From Baffinella frigidus (Eukaryota; Cryptophyceae; Cryptomonadales; Baffinellaceae), in assembly GCA_026770585.1 (NCBI GenBank), contig MU646339.1, positions 759,732 to 773,788 of the forward strand: 14,057 bases of DNA. The letters are read 5' to 3'. The notes under the pieces were generated by a model that searched no databases, had not been told where the DNA came from, and was given only the letters and a program-made list of their open reading frames with translations. Below are positions 6,448 to 14,057 of this stretch, piece after piece (positions within the stretch are counted from its first letter, which is position 1; each line of letters opens with the position of its first letter). The position numbers were made by a program, and so were the translations under genes.

Positions 6448-6837
6448 TGGTTGACCCGATCCCCCTTGGTACACAGACGTACTCGGACGGATCGAGCTTC
6501 TCGGACTGCCAGGCGCCAAGCCAGAGGAGCAAGCACAGGCAGCGGCGGCTGGGGTACCCGCAGATGAAGCCGGGCGGGTTCTGGACGAATGGGCGGGCGT
6601 ACGACGGCGAAGGATCCAACGTGAGTGTGGGTTTGCGTTCTAGATGCGGCGCTAGCCCTTGGCACATGAATCTGAGGGGCTTGGGGCGTTGTCCGCATCG
6701 GAGCTCGAATCCGCTGGTGCTATCCCAGACCGCCCTGCTCTTCCCCAAAGGTCTCAGTCTGATTCGGGCTCACCAATTTGGTGAGCCCGGGCTCGGTTTC
6801 GCTCGAAAGTTGACAGATTTGTACCGTAAACCCAGAA
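6448..6837. other. Unassigned intergenic sequence
   Basis: No gene recognised. A plus-strand segment encoding YPQMKPGGFWTNGRAYDGEG ends at AAC|GTGAGT near 6620, which looks like a splice donor, but no partner exon was found. A CACCAATTTGGTG palindrome lies at 6770-6782. Confidence 0.4.
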
Positions 6838-7033
6838 GGTCAACTTGAGAATAGTCCGTCAACCTGCAACTTGAGAATAGTCCGTCAAGCATTCTCAAGT
6901 TGACGCCTCAACCCGAGTGAGGCAGAGCTAGAATGATGCACTCGATACCCCGAACGGTGGAAGCTACAGGCGCGGAAAGAAACCAACTCTAGCTCTGCAT
7001 CACTCGGGTTGACCGGCTATTCTCAAGTTGACG
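6838..7033. mobile_element. Composite inverted-repeat element built on GACTATTCTCAAGTTGAC
   Basis: The left arm (6838-6935) carries GTCAACTTGAGAATAGTCCG in nested copies and then CTCAACCCGAGTGAGGCAGA. The right arm (6989-7033) is its inverse, ending GGCTATTCTCAAGTTGAC. The ~55-bp core between the arms shows nothing recognisable. Related single arms lie in introns 4 and 5 of the neighbouring gene, so this is probably a small non-autonomous transposon family. Confidence 0.5.
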
Positions 7034-7052
7034 GCCCTGCCGTAGGACCCTA

Positions 7053-7256
7053 GGGCGGTGCGTGTCCTTAATTGCTAGTAACCCCTGTACATGGCGGGCG
7101 TGTTGGCATCAACGACGGTCTCTCGGCAGCCTCTCTGGGTGGGTGCATACAGGGGTTACTCGAAATCCAGTACACGCACAGTCCCTAGGGTGGTTCTATG
7201 CTCCTGGGACTAGCCACAGGGCGCTGCATGTCCTTATTCGCGAGTAACCCCTGTAC
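7053..7256. repeat. Repeated GTGTCCTT...AGTAACCCCTGTAC motif, direct and inverted
   Basis: GTAACCCCTGTAC occurs at 7078 and 7244, each after a GTCCTTA-x-T(T/C)G(C/G) stretch, and inverted as ACAGGGGTTAC near 7149. A related GTACAGGGGTAC lies near 7551. No coding sequence was seen. Confidence 0.65.
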
Positions 7257-7595
7257 CGGTCTCTCGCAGCGCCAACTAAATGTTCTGTTCTGCGACGCCC
7301 ACTGTGTGGCATGGTGGGTATGGTGGCGTGAATAACAGTGTCTCGCTCGGCAGGCGCTGCCGCTGGTGCGAGGGGTGCTGCAACCCTGGACGTCCAACGC
7401 CACTCCGCGGGGGTTCAGCAGCTGGGGCTTCGATAACACAGACTACAATTAAGTGATGGGGCGGCTGGGGGAGGGGGGGGGGGCAAGGGCTGTGTACTTT
7501 ATGAATGTGTGTATCGGACCTACCTACGGCTCGAGACGCACTCCTCTGGTGTACAGGGGTACCTCCCTCTAAAAGAAACGCCAACCGGATTCGCC

Positions 7596-7704
7596 TATCC
7601 CTTAAGTGGCCAGCGGGTCGAAAACGACCCGCAGAGGTCCTAGGCAGGTCCTGGGGCGCTACGGTACAGTAGGGCGTACGAGCCTACTGGTCACTAAAGG
7701 GATA
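7596..7704. mobile_element. 109-bp MITE-like element with 18-bp terminal inverted repeats
   Basis: TATCCCTTAAGTGGCCAG (7596-7613) pairs with CTGGTCACTAAAGGGATA (7687-7704) with two mismatches. Inside the left end is a perfect hairpin GCGGGTCG-AAAA-CGACCCGC (7612-7631). A CGC trinucleotide sits close outside both ends, possibly a target duplication, but too short to be sure. Confidence 0.5.
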
Positions 7705-8052
7705 ACGCACGCACCCAAAACAAAATTGGCGTACATGCCGCCTATGGAGGAGGTTTTTTTTCTCGAGCAGGCGTTTTGTCGAAAATTAGATCGAAAACAT
7801 GAAGACGCCTCCCTAGGACCCTACGATAGGTCTTAACTCTGAACGCCTCAAGAACCGTGTCACACGGAGGCTGTGACGGAGCCCCTCGTTTTTGGTTGGG
7901 TTTCTGAAACATGTGTCTCGTCTTGAGGGGCGTGTCAAGGCTTGGAGCCGTTTGACCATTTCGCATCAAGCATCTTTTCACTCAACTATCTTAAGTAGTC
8001 CCGTTAAGTTGTCCTAGCCTCATAACCTGCTCTTAGAGCCTAGATACATGTG
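7705..8052. other. Unassigned intergenic sequence
   Basis: No gene recognised. It contains CCTAGGACCCTACG at ~7814, a motif also seen inverted near 4219 and in part near 7040. Confidence 0.5.
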
Positions 8053-8491
8053 ATGGACGATTCAGCGGTGGGGGCGAAGGCGAGAGGTCACACGTCGCGC
8101 TCGGGGAAGGCGGGCAGGACCTGCGTCTCAGTATTCCACACGCAACTGTCTCTGGTGGCCTCGATGCTGGGCGCTGGGCAGCGCTGGGGCCTTGACCGGC
8201 CTCAGGAGCTCATCGCTGATGGGTTAGTCTGGCCTGAAGGTCTCTGTCACGGTGCCGGGGAGCAACGCGCGTTCAAGGGGCAGAGCATCCAGGGGCTGGA
8301 AAGAACGGGGGGGCTGGGCTGGGCTGGGCGCGTACATCCTCGGAACACGACCAGCGGGAGGAGCGGTTGGGGCGCTGCCCCGCGATGGGGATCATCGCGC
8401 CGAACTCGTACCCACCCGATGAGTGCGCGAGGACCGCGAATACCATGCCTCCTCCTCCTCGACAGCCCGACGAACGACCTCGCGACTATTT
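8053..8491 (+). repeat. ~435-bp repeat, copy 2 (inverted relative to 6013-6447)
   Basis: Partner of 6013-6447, about 1.6 kb away in opposite orientation. The outer boundaries are abrupt (AAATAGTCGCGAGGT at one end, CCGCTGAATCGTCCAT at the other). No target duplication or terminal inverted repeat of its own was seen. Confidence 0.85.
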
Positions 8492-8814
8492 GTAGGCGAG
8501 GTATCCCTGCACCTCGCTCGAGAGAAAACGCCTCCACTTGGAGAAGGCCCATTTGCATCGGGTCCTGCGGTGGTCCTAGGAGGGGGGAGGACTGTCGAGC
8601 CAATGGCTCCAACGTCTATCGAGGCGGGCCTATCCCCGGACAGTCCTCACAAGGGTGTAGTGTGGCCGACGAGTCAAGGTGAAGGCAACCCATCAGTGTT
8701 TAAGCTCGGCAACCCACAAAACTGTTTTTACTACGGCAGTTTTTAGTAAAAAATACCAGTTTTTAGCGGGAAATGGGTGTTTCACTGCACAAGGTACCTG
8801 TCAACTCTCTCCCG

Positions 8815-9405
8815 AGTCCCTCTGAGTGAATCCTGAGTCCCCCCGAGTGGATCCTCAGTCTTTCTGGGCGAATCCTGAGTTTTTCTGGGTGCGTCCTGGG
8901 TCTTTCTTGGTGAATCCTGAGTGATCCTGACTAAATCCTGAGTCTTTTGGGCTGAATCATGAGTCTTTCTGCTTCAATCCTGAGTGTTCCTGACTGAATC
9001 CTGATTCTTTCTGGGTAAATCCTGAGTCTTTCTGAGTCAATCCTGATTCTTTTTGGCTAAATCCTGAGTCTTTCTGGGTTGATCCTGAGTCTTGCTGTGT
9101 GAATCCTGAGTCTTGCTTGGTGACTCCTGAGTCTTCCTTAGCGAATCCTGAGTGATCCTTACTAAATCCTGAGTCTTTCTGGGTGAATCCTGAGTCACCC
9201 TGCCTGAATCCTGAGTCATCCTGGCTAAATCCTGAGTGATCCTGGCTGAATCCTGAGTCCTCCCGCCTGATTCCTGAGTCATCATGACTGAATCCTGAGT
9301 TCTCTTGACTAAATCTTGAGTCTTTCTGCCTGAATCCTGAGTCCTCCTGACTGAATCCTGAGTCATGCTGACTGGATCTTGAGTGATCCTGACTGAATCC
9401 CGAGC
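8815..9405 (+). repeat. 21-bp minisatellite (GAATCCTGAGTCnnnCTGnnT), first array
   Basis: About 28 units of 21 bp with consensus GAATCCTGAGTC, then a variable triplet, CTG and a variable end. Because 21 is a multiple of three, the minus strand reads as TQDSxRK-like heptapeptide repeats for 109 codons (9366-9037). Confidence 0.95.
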
Positions 9406-9660
9406 CTAAAGCCTAATGCCTATTTGCTAATCGCTAGACCCTTAACCCTAAACGCTAAACCTCAACCCTCAACCCCCAAACCCTGAACCCTAATCCCTAA
9501 CCTCTAACCCCTAACCCCAAGCACCTAACCCCTAATCCCTGAAGCGTAAAGACTAATGCCTAATCGCTAATCGCTAATCGCTAAACCCTAAACCCTAAAC
9601 CCTTGAACTCTAGACCCTAAACCCCAAACCCCAAACCCCAAACCCCAAACCTAAACCCCA
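9406..9660. repeat. Degenerate CCCTAAA telomere-like block
   Basis: CCCTAAA and variants (CCCCAAA, CCTAACC, CGCTAAT) run between the forward and the inverted minisatellite arrays. Confidence 0.9.
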
Positions 9661-10010
9661 TCAGGATTCAATAGAGAGGTCTCAGGATTCACTTAAGAGG
9701 ACTCAGGAGTCAGTCAGGAAACAGGTCTCAGGATTTATTAAGCAAAAAGTTGGTGCGTTTTCCCAAAAAGGTTCAGGATTCAGTCAGAAGGACTCAGGAT
9801 TGAATCAGGATAACTCAGGATTCGGTCAGAAAGACTAAGGATTCAGGCAGGATGACTTGGAATTCAGTAAGGATGACTCAGGATTAAGTCAGGATGACTC
9901 AGGATTCATTCAGATAGACTCAGGATTTAGTCAAAAAGACCCAGGGTTCACTCGGAAGGTCTCACGATTCGGTCAGGAGGTCTGAGAAATTGGCCAACAG
10001 GCCTCAGGAT
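9661..10010 (-). repeat. 21-bp minisatellite, second array (inverted)
   Basis: Same unit as 8815-9405 but in the reverse orientation (GACTCAGGATTCAGTCAG...), about 15 units, more diverged and with indels. Confidence 0.9.
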
Positions 10011-10089
10011 AGCAGGACACCAACCCCCAACCGGACACCCTGATTCCCAAACGCCAAGTCCTGCACCTCTACCCCGGAGTTCTGTGTTG

Positions 10090-10285
10090 CACTGCATCTT
10101 GAGCCGTCCTTACTGAATCCTGGGTCGTTCCAACTGAATCGTGTGTCGTTCTGACACAGTCAGGCATCGTCTTGTTCGAATCCTGAGTCGCCATGAATGA
10201 ATCCTGAGTCACTCTGATGGAATCCTGATTCGTCCTGAGTGAATCATGAGCTGTTCGTACTGAACTCTGAGTCGTCTTGAGTGAA
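10090..10285 (+). repeat. 21-bp minisatellite, third array (forward again)
   Basis: About eight diverged units of GAATCCTGAGTC-type sequence, back in the first orientation. Confidence 0.8.
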
Positions 10286-10473
10286 TTTTACATAAAAACC
10301 TGCTGGCAAAGTTGGTGAGAGTCCTTTAGGTCCTTCAGGTTTTAATTTCTCCCAACATATGCCAACGACACGCCGAGTGTTCTGCGGAGAGTCAAGAACA
10401 TTTGAACATGATAAAAAGGGCCAACATTCCACTGAGCTACCGCCATTTGCGCTTCGTTCGTGGAAGGAAAAAA

Positions 10474-10560
10474 TAAATTTTTGATCTTAAACACTGGTAA
10501 TATTTTTGATCTTAAACATATTTTTGATCTTAAACACAATATTTTTGATCTTAAACACTG
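10474..10560. repeat. Four copies of ATTTTTGATCTTAAACA
   Basis: ATTTTTGATCTTAAACA with 1-8 bp spacers, repeated four times. It lies just inside the right arm of the 8658-10657 block. Confidence 0.9.
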
Positions 10561-10596
10561 GTTAAAAAACTGGCGCCTTACACCCCAGCCAGTTTC

Positions 10597-10617
10597 AGTT
10601 TTTAACTAAAAACTGGA
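10597..10617. repeat. Near-perfect palindrome CAGTTTTTAACTAAAAACTG
   Basis: The two halves pair except for the central bases. A similar CAGTTTTTAGTAAAAAA lies in the left arm near 8730. Confidence 0.8.
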
Positions 10618-10657
10618 GGTGATGAGACTGGTTGATGGGTTCTCGTCGGCCACACTA

Positions 10658-12049
10658 GTTCCACTCGAGAATGCTCGAGGATCCTGTTTTACATGTAGGT
10701 TCTAAACCTTTGCACCAGGATAGGGCATTCCAACATCGCGCCTGATATCATTTTTACTTCCGTAACCAATTTTACATGAAAGTTACTACAGCCGTTTTTT
10801 TGAGCGGCCTGATCCAAATAACCTGTACAAACGGTCATCTCAAGCCTGTTTTTTTTTCAGGTTCCAGGCGGGGGGTGTTGGGGGGGAGGGTCAGTTGAGG
10901 TGCGGGGAGTGGGGGGGCGCCATGCGGGGCGCCATGTGCTGAAAATAAATGGGGGGGGGGGAAATTGAAAAACAATTGTAAAGCAAAAAGACTGAAAATT
11001 GTAGGGTGCCCTTACAATTTTAATTCCTTTTCAAAATCGTTTCCGGCCATTTAAAAATTTGGGCCTAAGGAAAAATGTAAGGATCTCCGGCCATTTTAAA
11101 AAAATGAGGTGACCGTTTTTCAGATCAGCCCGCTAAAAAAACCGGCTCTACACAAACACTTACCGCAAAAAACCGGCTCCACACAAATACTTACTGTGTA
11201 GACACAAATACTTACTTTTAAAGCATTTCACTTTTACATAGACCCCTCTAGCATTCTCGTGTGGTTGGGTTGGAGCCATTTCCTTCAAAATTGGCACGAT
11301 ATTCATCGAAATCGGAAAAGATCATTTGTCACGATCGAACAATGAAATTTGACGTCTGAAAAGTATGAAGAGGTCCACAAAGATCTAAATCAACAAGATC
11401 TAGATTGCAATTTGCCGTAGCTACCATAGCATCCAACCCCTTGGACGTTTGCTGTGTTCTTGAGAAACCCCAAACCCTGTTCTTGAGTGCGCTGGGCTCT
11501 CGTGCGAATTCGAAGTGCTTCAAACCCTCTTTAACTCTCGAAAAGCCGCCACGTCCGGAGCAAGAAAACTCCGAAAACGGAAGAGTCAACTTTCCACGAA
11601 CAAGATCTTTCTTGTCCCTTTCTTGTTCTTTTTGTTCGTGAAAACATCATCAGAACCTTGCGACTTATCAGAGTTTCGAATCACGGAGTGTTTACGAACA
11701 GTCGTACGTACTTGTTTGATCTCGTTTCACAAAGTTTCTTGAAATGGTGCATTTGATGCGACTATGGGTGGTTCGAAATCGAACCGACTGGTCGAAACCC
11801 CGCGCCAAAACGGCAAAATCGAGGATTGATCGGTTGATCCACATTGGAGGCCAAATTTTAGAATTTTAGGAGGACGGAGTCTTTTTGCATCTTTTGGAGG
11901 CTCGGATCTCCCGAGGTCGGAGACGAAACTCGGATATTTCATCCCGGTCAGAGATATGTCTGGAACGCGCCCCTTTGGTCGAGATGGAGGCTGGCAGGGC
12001 TGTTGGTGCAAACCATGAGCAGAAGCAAACGGAGCACGATAACTCGACC
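10658..12049. other. AT-richer intergenic stretch without a recognised gene
   Basis: Base composition is clearly more AT-rich than the flanking exons. It contains G-rich runs (10868-10972), a hairpin AAAATTGTA...TACAATTTT (~10995-11021), repeats of CCGGCCATTTAAAAA (~11042 and 11088) and ACACAAA(C/T)ACTTAC (~11150-11215). From ~11230 the sequence is less repetitive and could be an old transposon. A minus-strand frame at 11356-11412 resembles the Copia integrase entry motif but nothing else supports it. Confidence 0.5.
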
Positions 12050-12115
12050 CTAAAACCTGAACCCTAAACCCTGAAACCTCAAGCCTGAGCCAATCCCTAA
12101 TCCCTAACCCTGAAC
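12050..12115. repeat. Degenerate CCCTAAA-like units at the 3' end of the large ORF
   Basis: CCCTAAAA, CCTGAAC, CCCTAAAC, CCCTGAA, CCCTAAT and CCCTAAC in series. On the minus strand the units start right after GCAAG|GTTCAG, the inferred donor of the 600-residue exon. Confidence 0.85.
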
Positions 12116-14057
12116 CTTGCAGTCTTCCCACAGCTGGCCCGCAACTCCCAGCACAGCATCCGTCCCAGCGTGCCCAGAGCGCACAGCACGAGTGATCGCC
12201 ACCAAGAGCCGCATCGAGTCGTCGCACGTCTCCAACTCCCGCGCCAGGAAGGGAGGCGGACGCGCCCCCAGAAAGACAGGGCACCACGTTACAACTGAAG
12301 GCAGAGCGGAATAGGGCGTCGCCTTGCATCCCTGGGGGAAGCGAAGCGTCGTTGGTCCCCACTGACGATCTGCACGGATGATGCGCCGCAAGGTCTCGCT
12401 CGAAACCGGCTCGGCGGGAAAGCGGAGACAGTTCTGGCACTCATCCTCACGCCCCTCCACGCCCGCCTGCTGCTCCACCTCACACTTGACGCAGATCTCA
12501 GACTCCGGGGTGTTGTCCGTCAGGGGCCGCGTCGTGATGCGCGAGTCCCACCAGCGCTCCGAACTGTTCACGATGAGGTGCGCGCAGTCGAGCGAAAGGA
12601 AGCCACCGCTCGTCTTGTCACCACCGGAGTTCTGCCAGTTGTCAACGCCCGTCTTAGCAGGGAAGAGCATAAGCTCGCCGTCATGTCGCCGCACGAGGGA
12701 TTTGACAACCGAATCCATGTGCCCCAAGCCCGCCATCCACTTGTCGAAGCGGCGAATGCGCCCCCGTCCCGAGACCGCAGCCGTGCGCCGCCGAAGCTCC
12801 TCCAGGAAGGCACGAGGGACGCACCCCAGCCGCGCACAGACACGCAGGGTGTCTGCGGTCCCGCTCGATGCCTCCCTGCTCGCAGTCTGGAAGAGCGTCT
12901 CCACGAAATGCCGCCGGAGAGGCGCTGGATCCAGGCAGCCCCGCTTAGGCTCGTCGGCACCTCCCGAGAGCAGAGACATCAACATGTCCTGGAACCCACG
13001 CCCCTCCCCGAGCTCAAGTCCGCGCAGCGCGCCCTCCAAAGCACCCCAGAACTCCACGTCGGTCAGCCGAGGAGGCATTGGCGACCACTTCATATCAGTC
13101 ACGGATGCACCGGGCACAATCATCTCCATGCCAGCCCGAAACGTCGCCGTAGCCTCGTCTTTCCGCCGCTGAGTAGCCGCACGAACGGCAGCAAGCCCCT
13201 GTGTCTTGAGCACCTTGTGGATGAGCCCCAACATGATTCTCAGTTCCCCGCTTCGACGGATCAGGATATCGAGCGCCACAGACGGGGGCGTCACGGCTGC
13301 AGACGCGAGCTCCACTGGCGCGACGCCATGTAAGACAGCTCCGACGCCTGCGTCAACAAGCACCAAGCGCGAAACATCCCCCCCCGCAGCCTCAAGCTCG
13401 TCGCTCAGAGAATCGTCGCGGCTCCACGCCACGAGCGCCGCCCCACCCAGCCGATCCGCGCGGAGCCTGCCCCGATCCAGGTTAAAGCGCACTGCCGACG
13501 CCGACATCCAGATCCGCCGTGGGGCCTTGACTTTCGAAACAGCGGGGGGCGGCAGGGCCATCGTGGACGGGTAGAGCTCGCCGTCGAGGAAGGTCTGAGC
13601 GTAGCCATCTTGCCCACCACCTAGCGAACGCGCCGCACCAGCTGGGACGGCAGCCATCACGGGTGCGTCAGGTACGACGTGGAAGAGCAGAGCGAGCGGC
13701 TGACGGCCCTCTCCAATGACATTGCGCCGCACCGCGACGTACACGCCCTCGGCGATGCACCGCAGCTGGTGCGTGTCGAGAGACAGCGTAGCGGGTTTGA
13801 AAGCGAGATGCGTCTTGATCCCCATCGCTGCGAGCCGCTCGTCAAACGCTGCCCCGTCCACTGTCCCCGCTTCCCCATCACTGAAATCCATGGCTTCCCC
13901 ATCACTGAAATCCATGGCCGTGTCCTCATCACCGCCTGTAGCATCGCTCTCGCCCCCGCTCCCTCCATCAGGCTGTCTGGTCTCACCACTGCTGTCGCTG
14001 CCAGCGTCAGCAGCGGCCGCAGCGGCGCGCCTTTCAGCAACCGACGTGACGATCGTC
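12104..14057 (-). CDS. Unrecognised protein of at least 600 residues, 5' partial
   Basis: I do not recognise this protein. The frame is open from the right edge to a TAG at 12104-12106. The in-frame ATG at 13915 would give 603 codons, but the 47 codons before it are also open and look coding (alanine-rich, then acidic and Gly/Ser-rich), so the true start may lie outside. After that ATG come two tandem copies of MDFSDGEA. Counting from it, the middle is a soluble, mixed alpha/beta-like sequence without membrane segments. C475, C478, C493 and C496 form a C-x2-C-x14-C-x2-C site, likely zinc-binding. The frame ends WEDCKVQG, but AAG|GTTCAG at 12116/12115 is a plausible donor leading into telomere-like repeats, so the exon probably ends at K600. 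No downstream exon was identified. High GC and length without stops support real coding; function is unknown. Confidence 0.75.
   Translation of the reverse strand, partial: TIVTSVAERRAAAAAADAGSDSSGETRQPDGGSGGESDATGGDEDTAMDFSDGEAMDFSDGEAGTVDGAAFDERLAAMGIKTHLAFKPATLSLDTHQLRCIAEGVYVAVRRNVIGEGRQPLALLFHVVPDAPVMAAVPAGAARSLGGGQDGYAQTFLDGELYPSTMALPPPAVSKVKAPRRIWMSASAVRFNLDRGRLRADRLGGAALVAWSRDDSLSDELEAAGGDVSRLVLVDAGVGAVLHGVAPVELASAAVTPPSVALDILIRRSGELRIMLGLIHKVLKTQGLAAVRAATQRRKDEATATFRAGMEMIVPGASVTDMKWSPMPPRLTDVEFWGALEGALRGLELGEGRGFQDMLMSLLSGGADEPKRGCLDPAPLRRHFVETLFQTASREASSGTADTLRVCARLGCVPRAFLEELRRRTAAVSGRGRIRRFDKWMAGLGHMDSVVKSLVRRHDGELMLFPAKTGVDNWQNSGGDKTSGGFLSLDCAHLIVNSSERWWDSRITTRPLTDNTPESEICVKCEVEQQAGVEGREDECQNCLRFPAEPVSSETLRRIIRADRQWGPTTLRFPQGCKATPYSALPSVVTWCPVFLGARPPPFLARELETCDDSMRLLVAITRAVRSGHAGTDAVLGVAGQLWEDCKVQG

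Larger units (their letters stand above)
8658..10657. mobile_element. ~2-kb block bounded by inverted repeats and filled with minisatellite
   Basis: TAGTGTGGCCGACGAG (8658-8673) is perfectly inverted at 10642-10657. AACCCATCA (8687-8695) is inverted at 10633-10641. Further in, CAGTTTTTAGT-type sequence (8730-8760) has a counterpart near 10597-10617. The arms are therefore imperfect terminal inverted repeats. The interior carries no transposase or other coding sequence. A non-autonomous element is inferred; true ends and target duplication are not resolved. Confidence 0.5.

Noticed and set aside
5918-6748. 276-codon minus-strand ORF and its relative at 8050-8682
   Set aside because: Open because of high GC in a recently duplicated repeat. 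Similar frames are open on the other strand and no domain is seen.
8815-10285. CRISPR array
   Set aside because: Units are contiguous 21-bp imperfect tandem repeats without unique spacers, in eukaryotic DNA.
10342-10539. 65-codon minus-strand ORF
   Set aside because: Its first part is the ATTTTTGATCTTAAACA repeat read as protein; the rest is not recognisable.
12378-13574. Plus-strand ORFs of 250-264 codons
   Set aside because: Antisense shadows of the longer minus-strand frame, Arg/Ser/Pro-rich as expected for GC-rich antisense.

Overview
The window looks like nuclear DNA of an intron-rich eukaryotic alga, most likely a green (prasinophyte-type) alga. Three things point that way. Coding segments are GC-rich and broken up by GT-AG introns and one GC-AG intron. 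Telomere-type heptamers of the plant/green-algal form (TTTAGGG and variants) lie inside introns and intergenic DNA. The one recognisable gene is an XMAP215/MOR1/CKAP5-family microtubule polymerase. Other lineages with TTTAGGG telomeres cannot be excluded from sequence alone. No bacterial operon structure, rRNA, tRNA or CRISPR array was seen.

Minus strand, 5893 down to 72: the 5' part of the XMAP215-type gene. I assembled eight exons by hand (5777-5893, 5341-5607, 5153-5197, 4563-5000, 3370-3435, 2083-2145, 1058-1164, 72-151). They join in frame into about 394 residues, covering TOG1, a linker and the first part of TOG2. The gene continues beyond base 1. Introns 1-3 are short (143-169 bp). Introns 4-7 are 0.9-1.2 kb and packed with telomere-like arrays, minisatellites, small palindromic elements and, unusually, extra partial copies of exon 7 and exon 8 together with their splice acceptors.

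Middle, 5894 to about 12115: no convincing gene. It holds an inverted pair of ~435-bp repeats (6013-6447 and 8053-8491), several small inverted-repeat elements, and a ~2-kb block (8658-10657). That block is bounded by short inverted repeats and filled with a 21-bp minisatellite whose orientation flips around a degenerate telomere-like core. It is followed by an AT-richer stretch of unknown nature with a very weak hint of a Copia-type retrotransposon.

Minus strand, 14057 down to 12104: a large open reading frame, open to the right edge and so 5'-partial. It encodes at least 600 residues of an unrecognised protein with an acidic N-terminus, a tandemly duplicated octapeptide and one C-x2-C-x14-C-x2-C putative zinc site. 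It probably splices at 12116.

The two genes lie in the same direction but nothing links their functions. The most novel signals are in non-coding DNA: telomere-like repeats starting directly at 5' splice sites, and serial partial exon/acceptor duplications inside introns. Both bear on how introns in this genome arise and expand.
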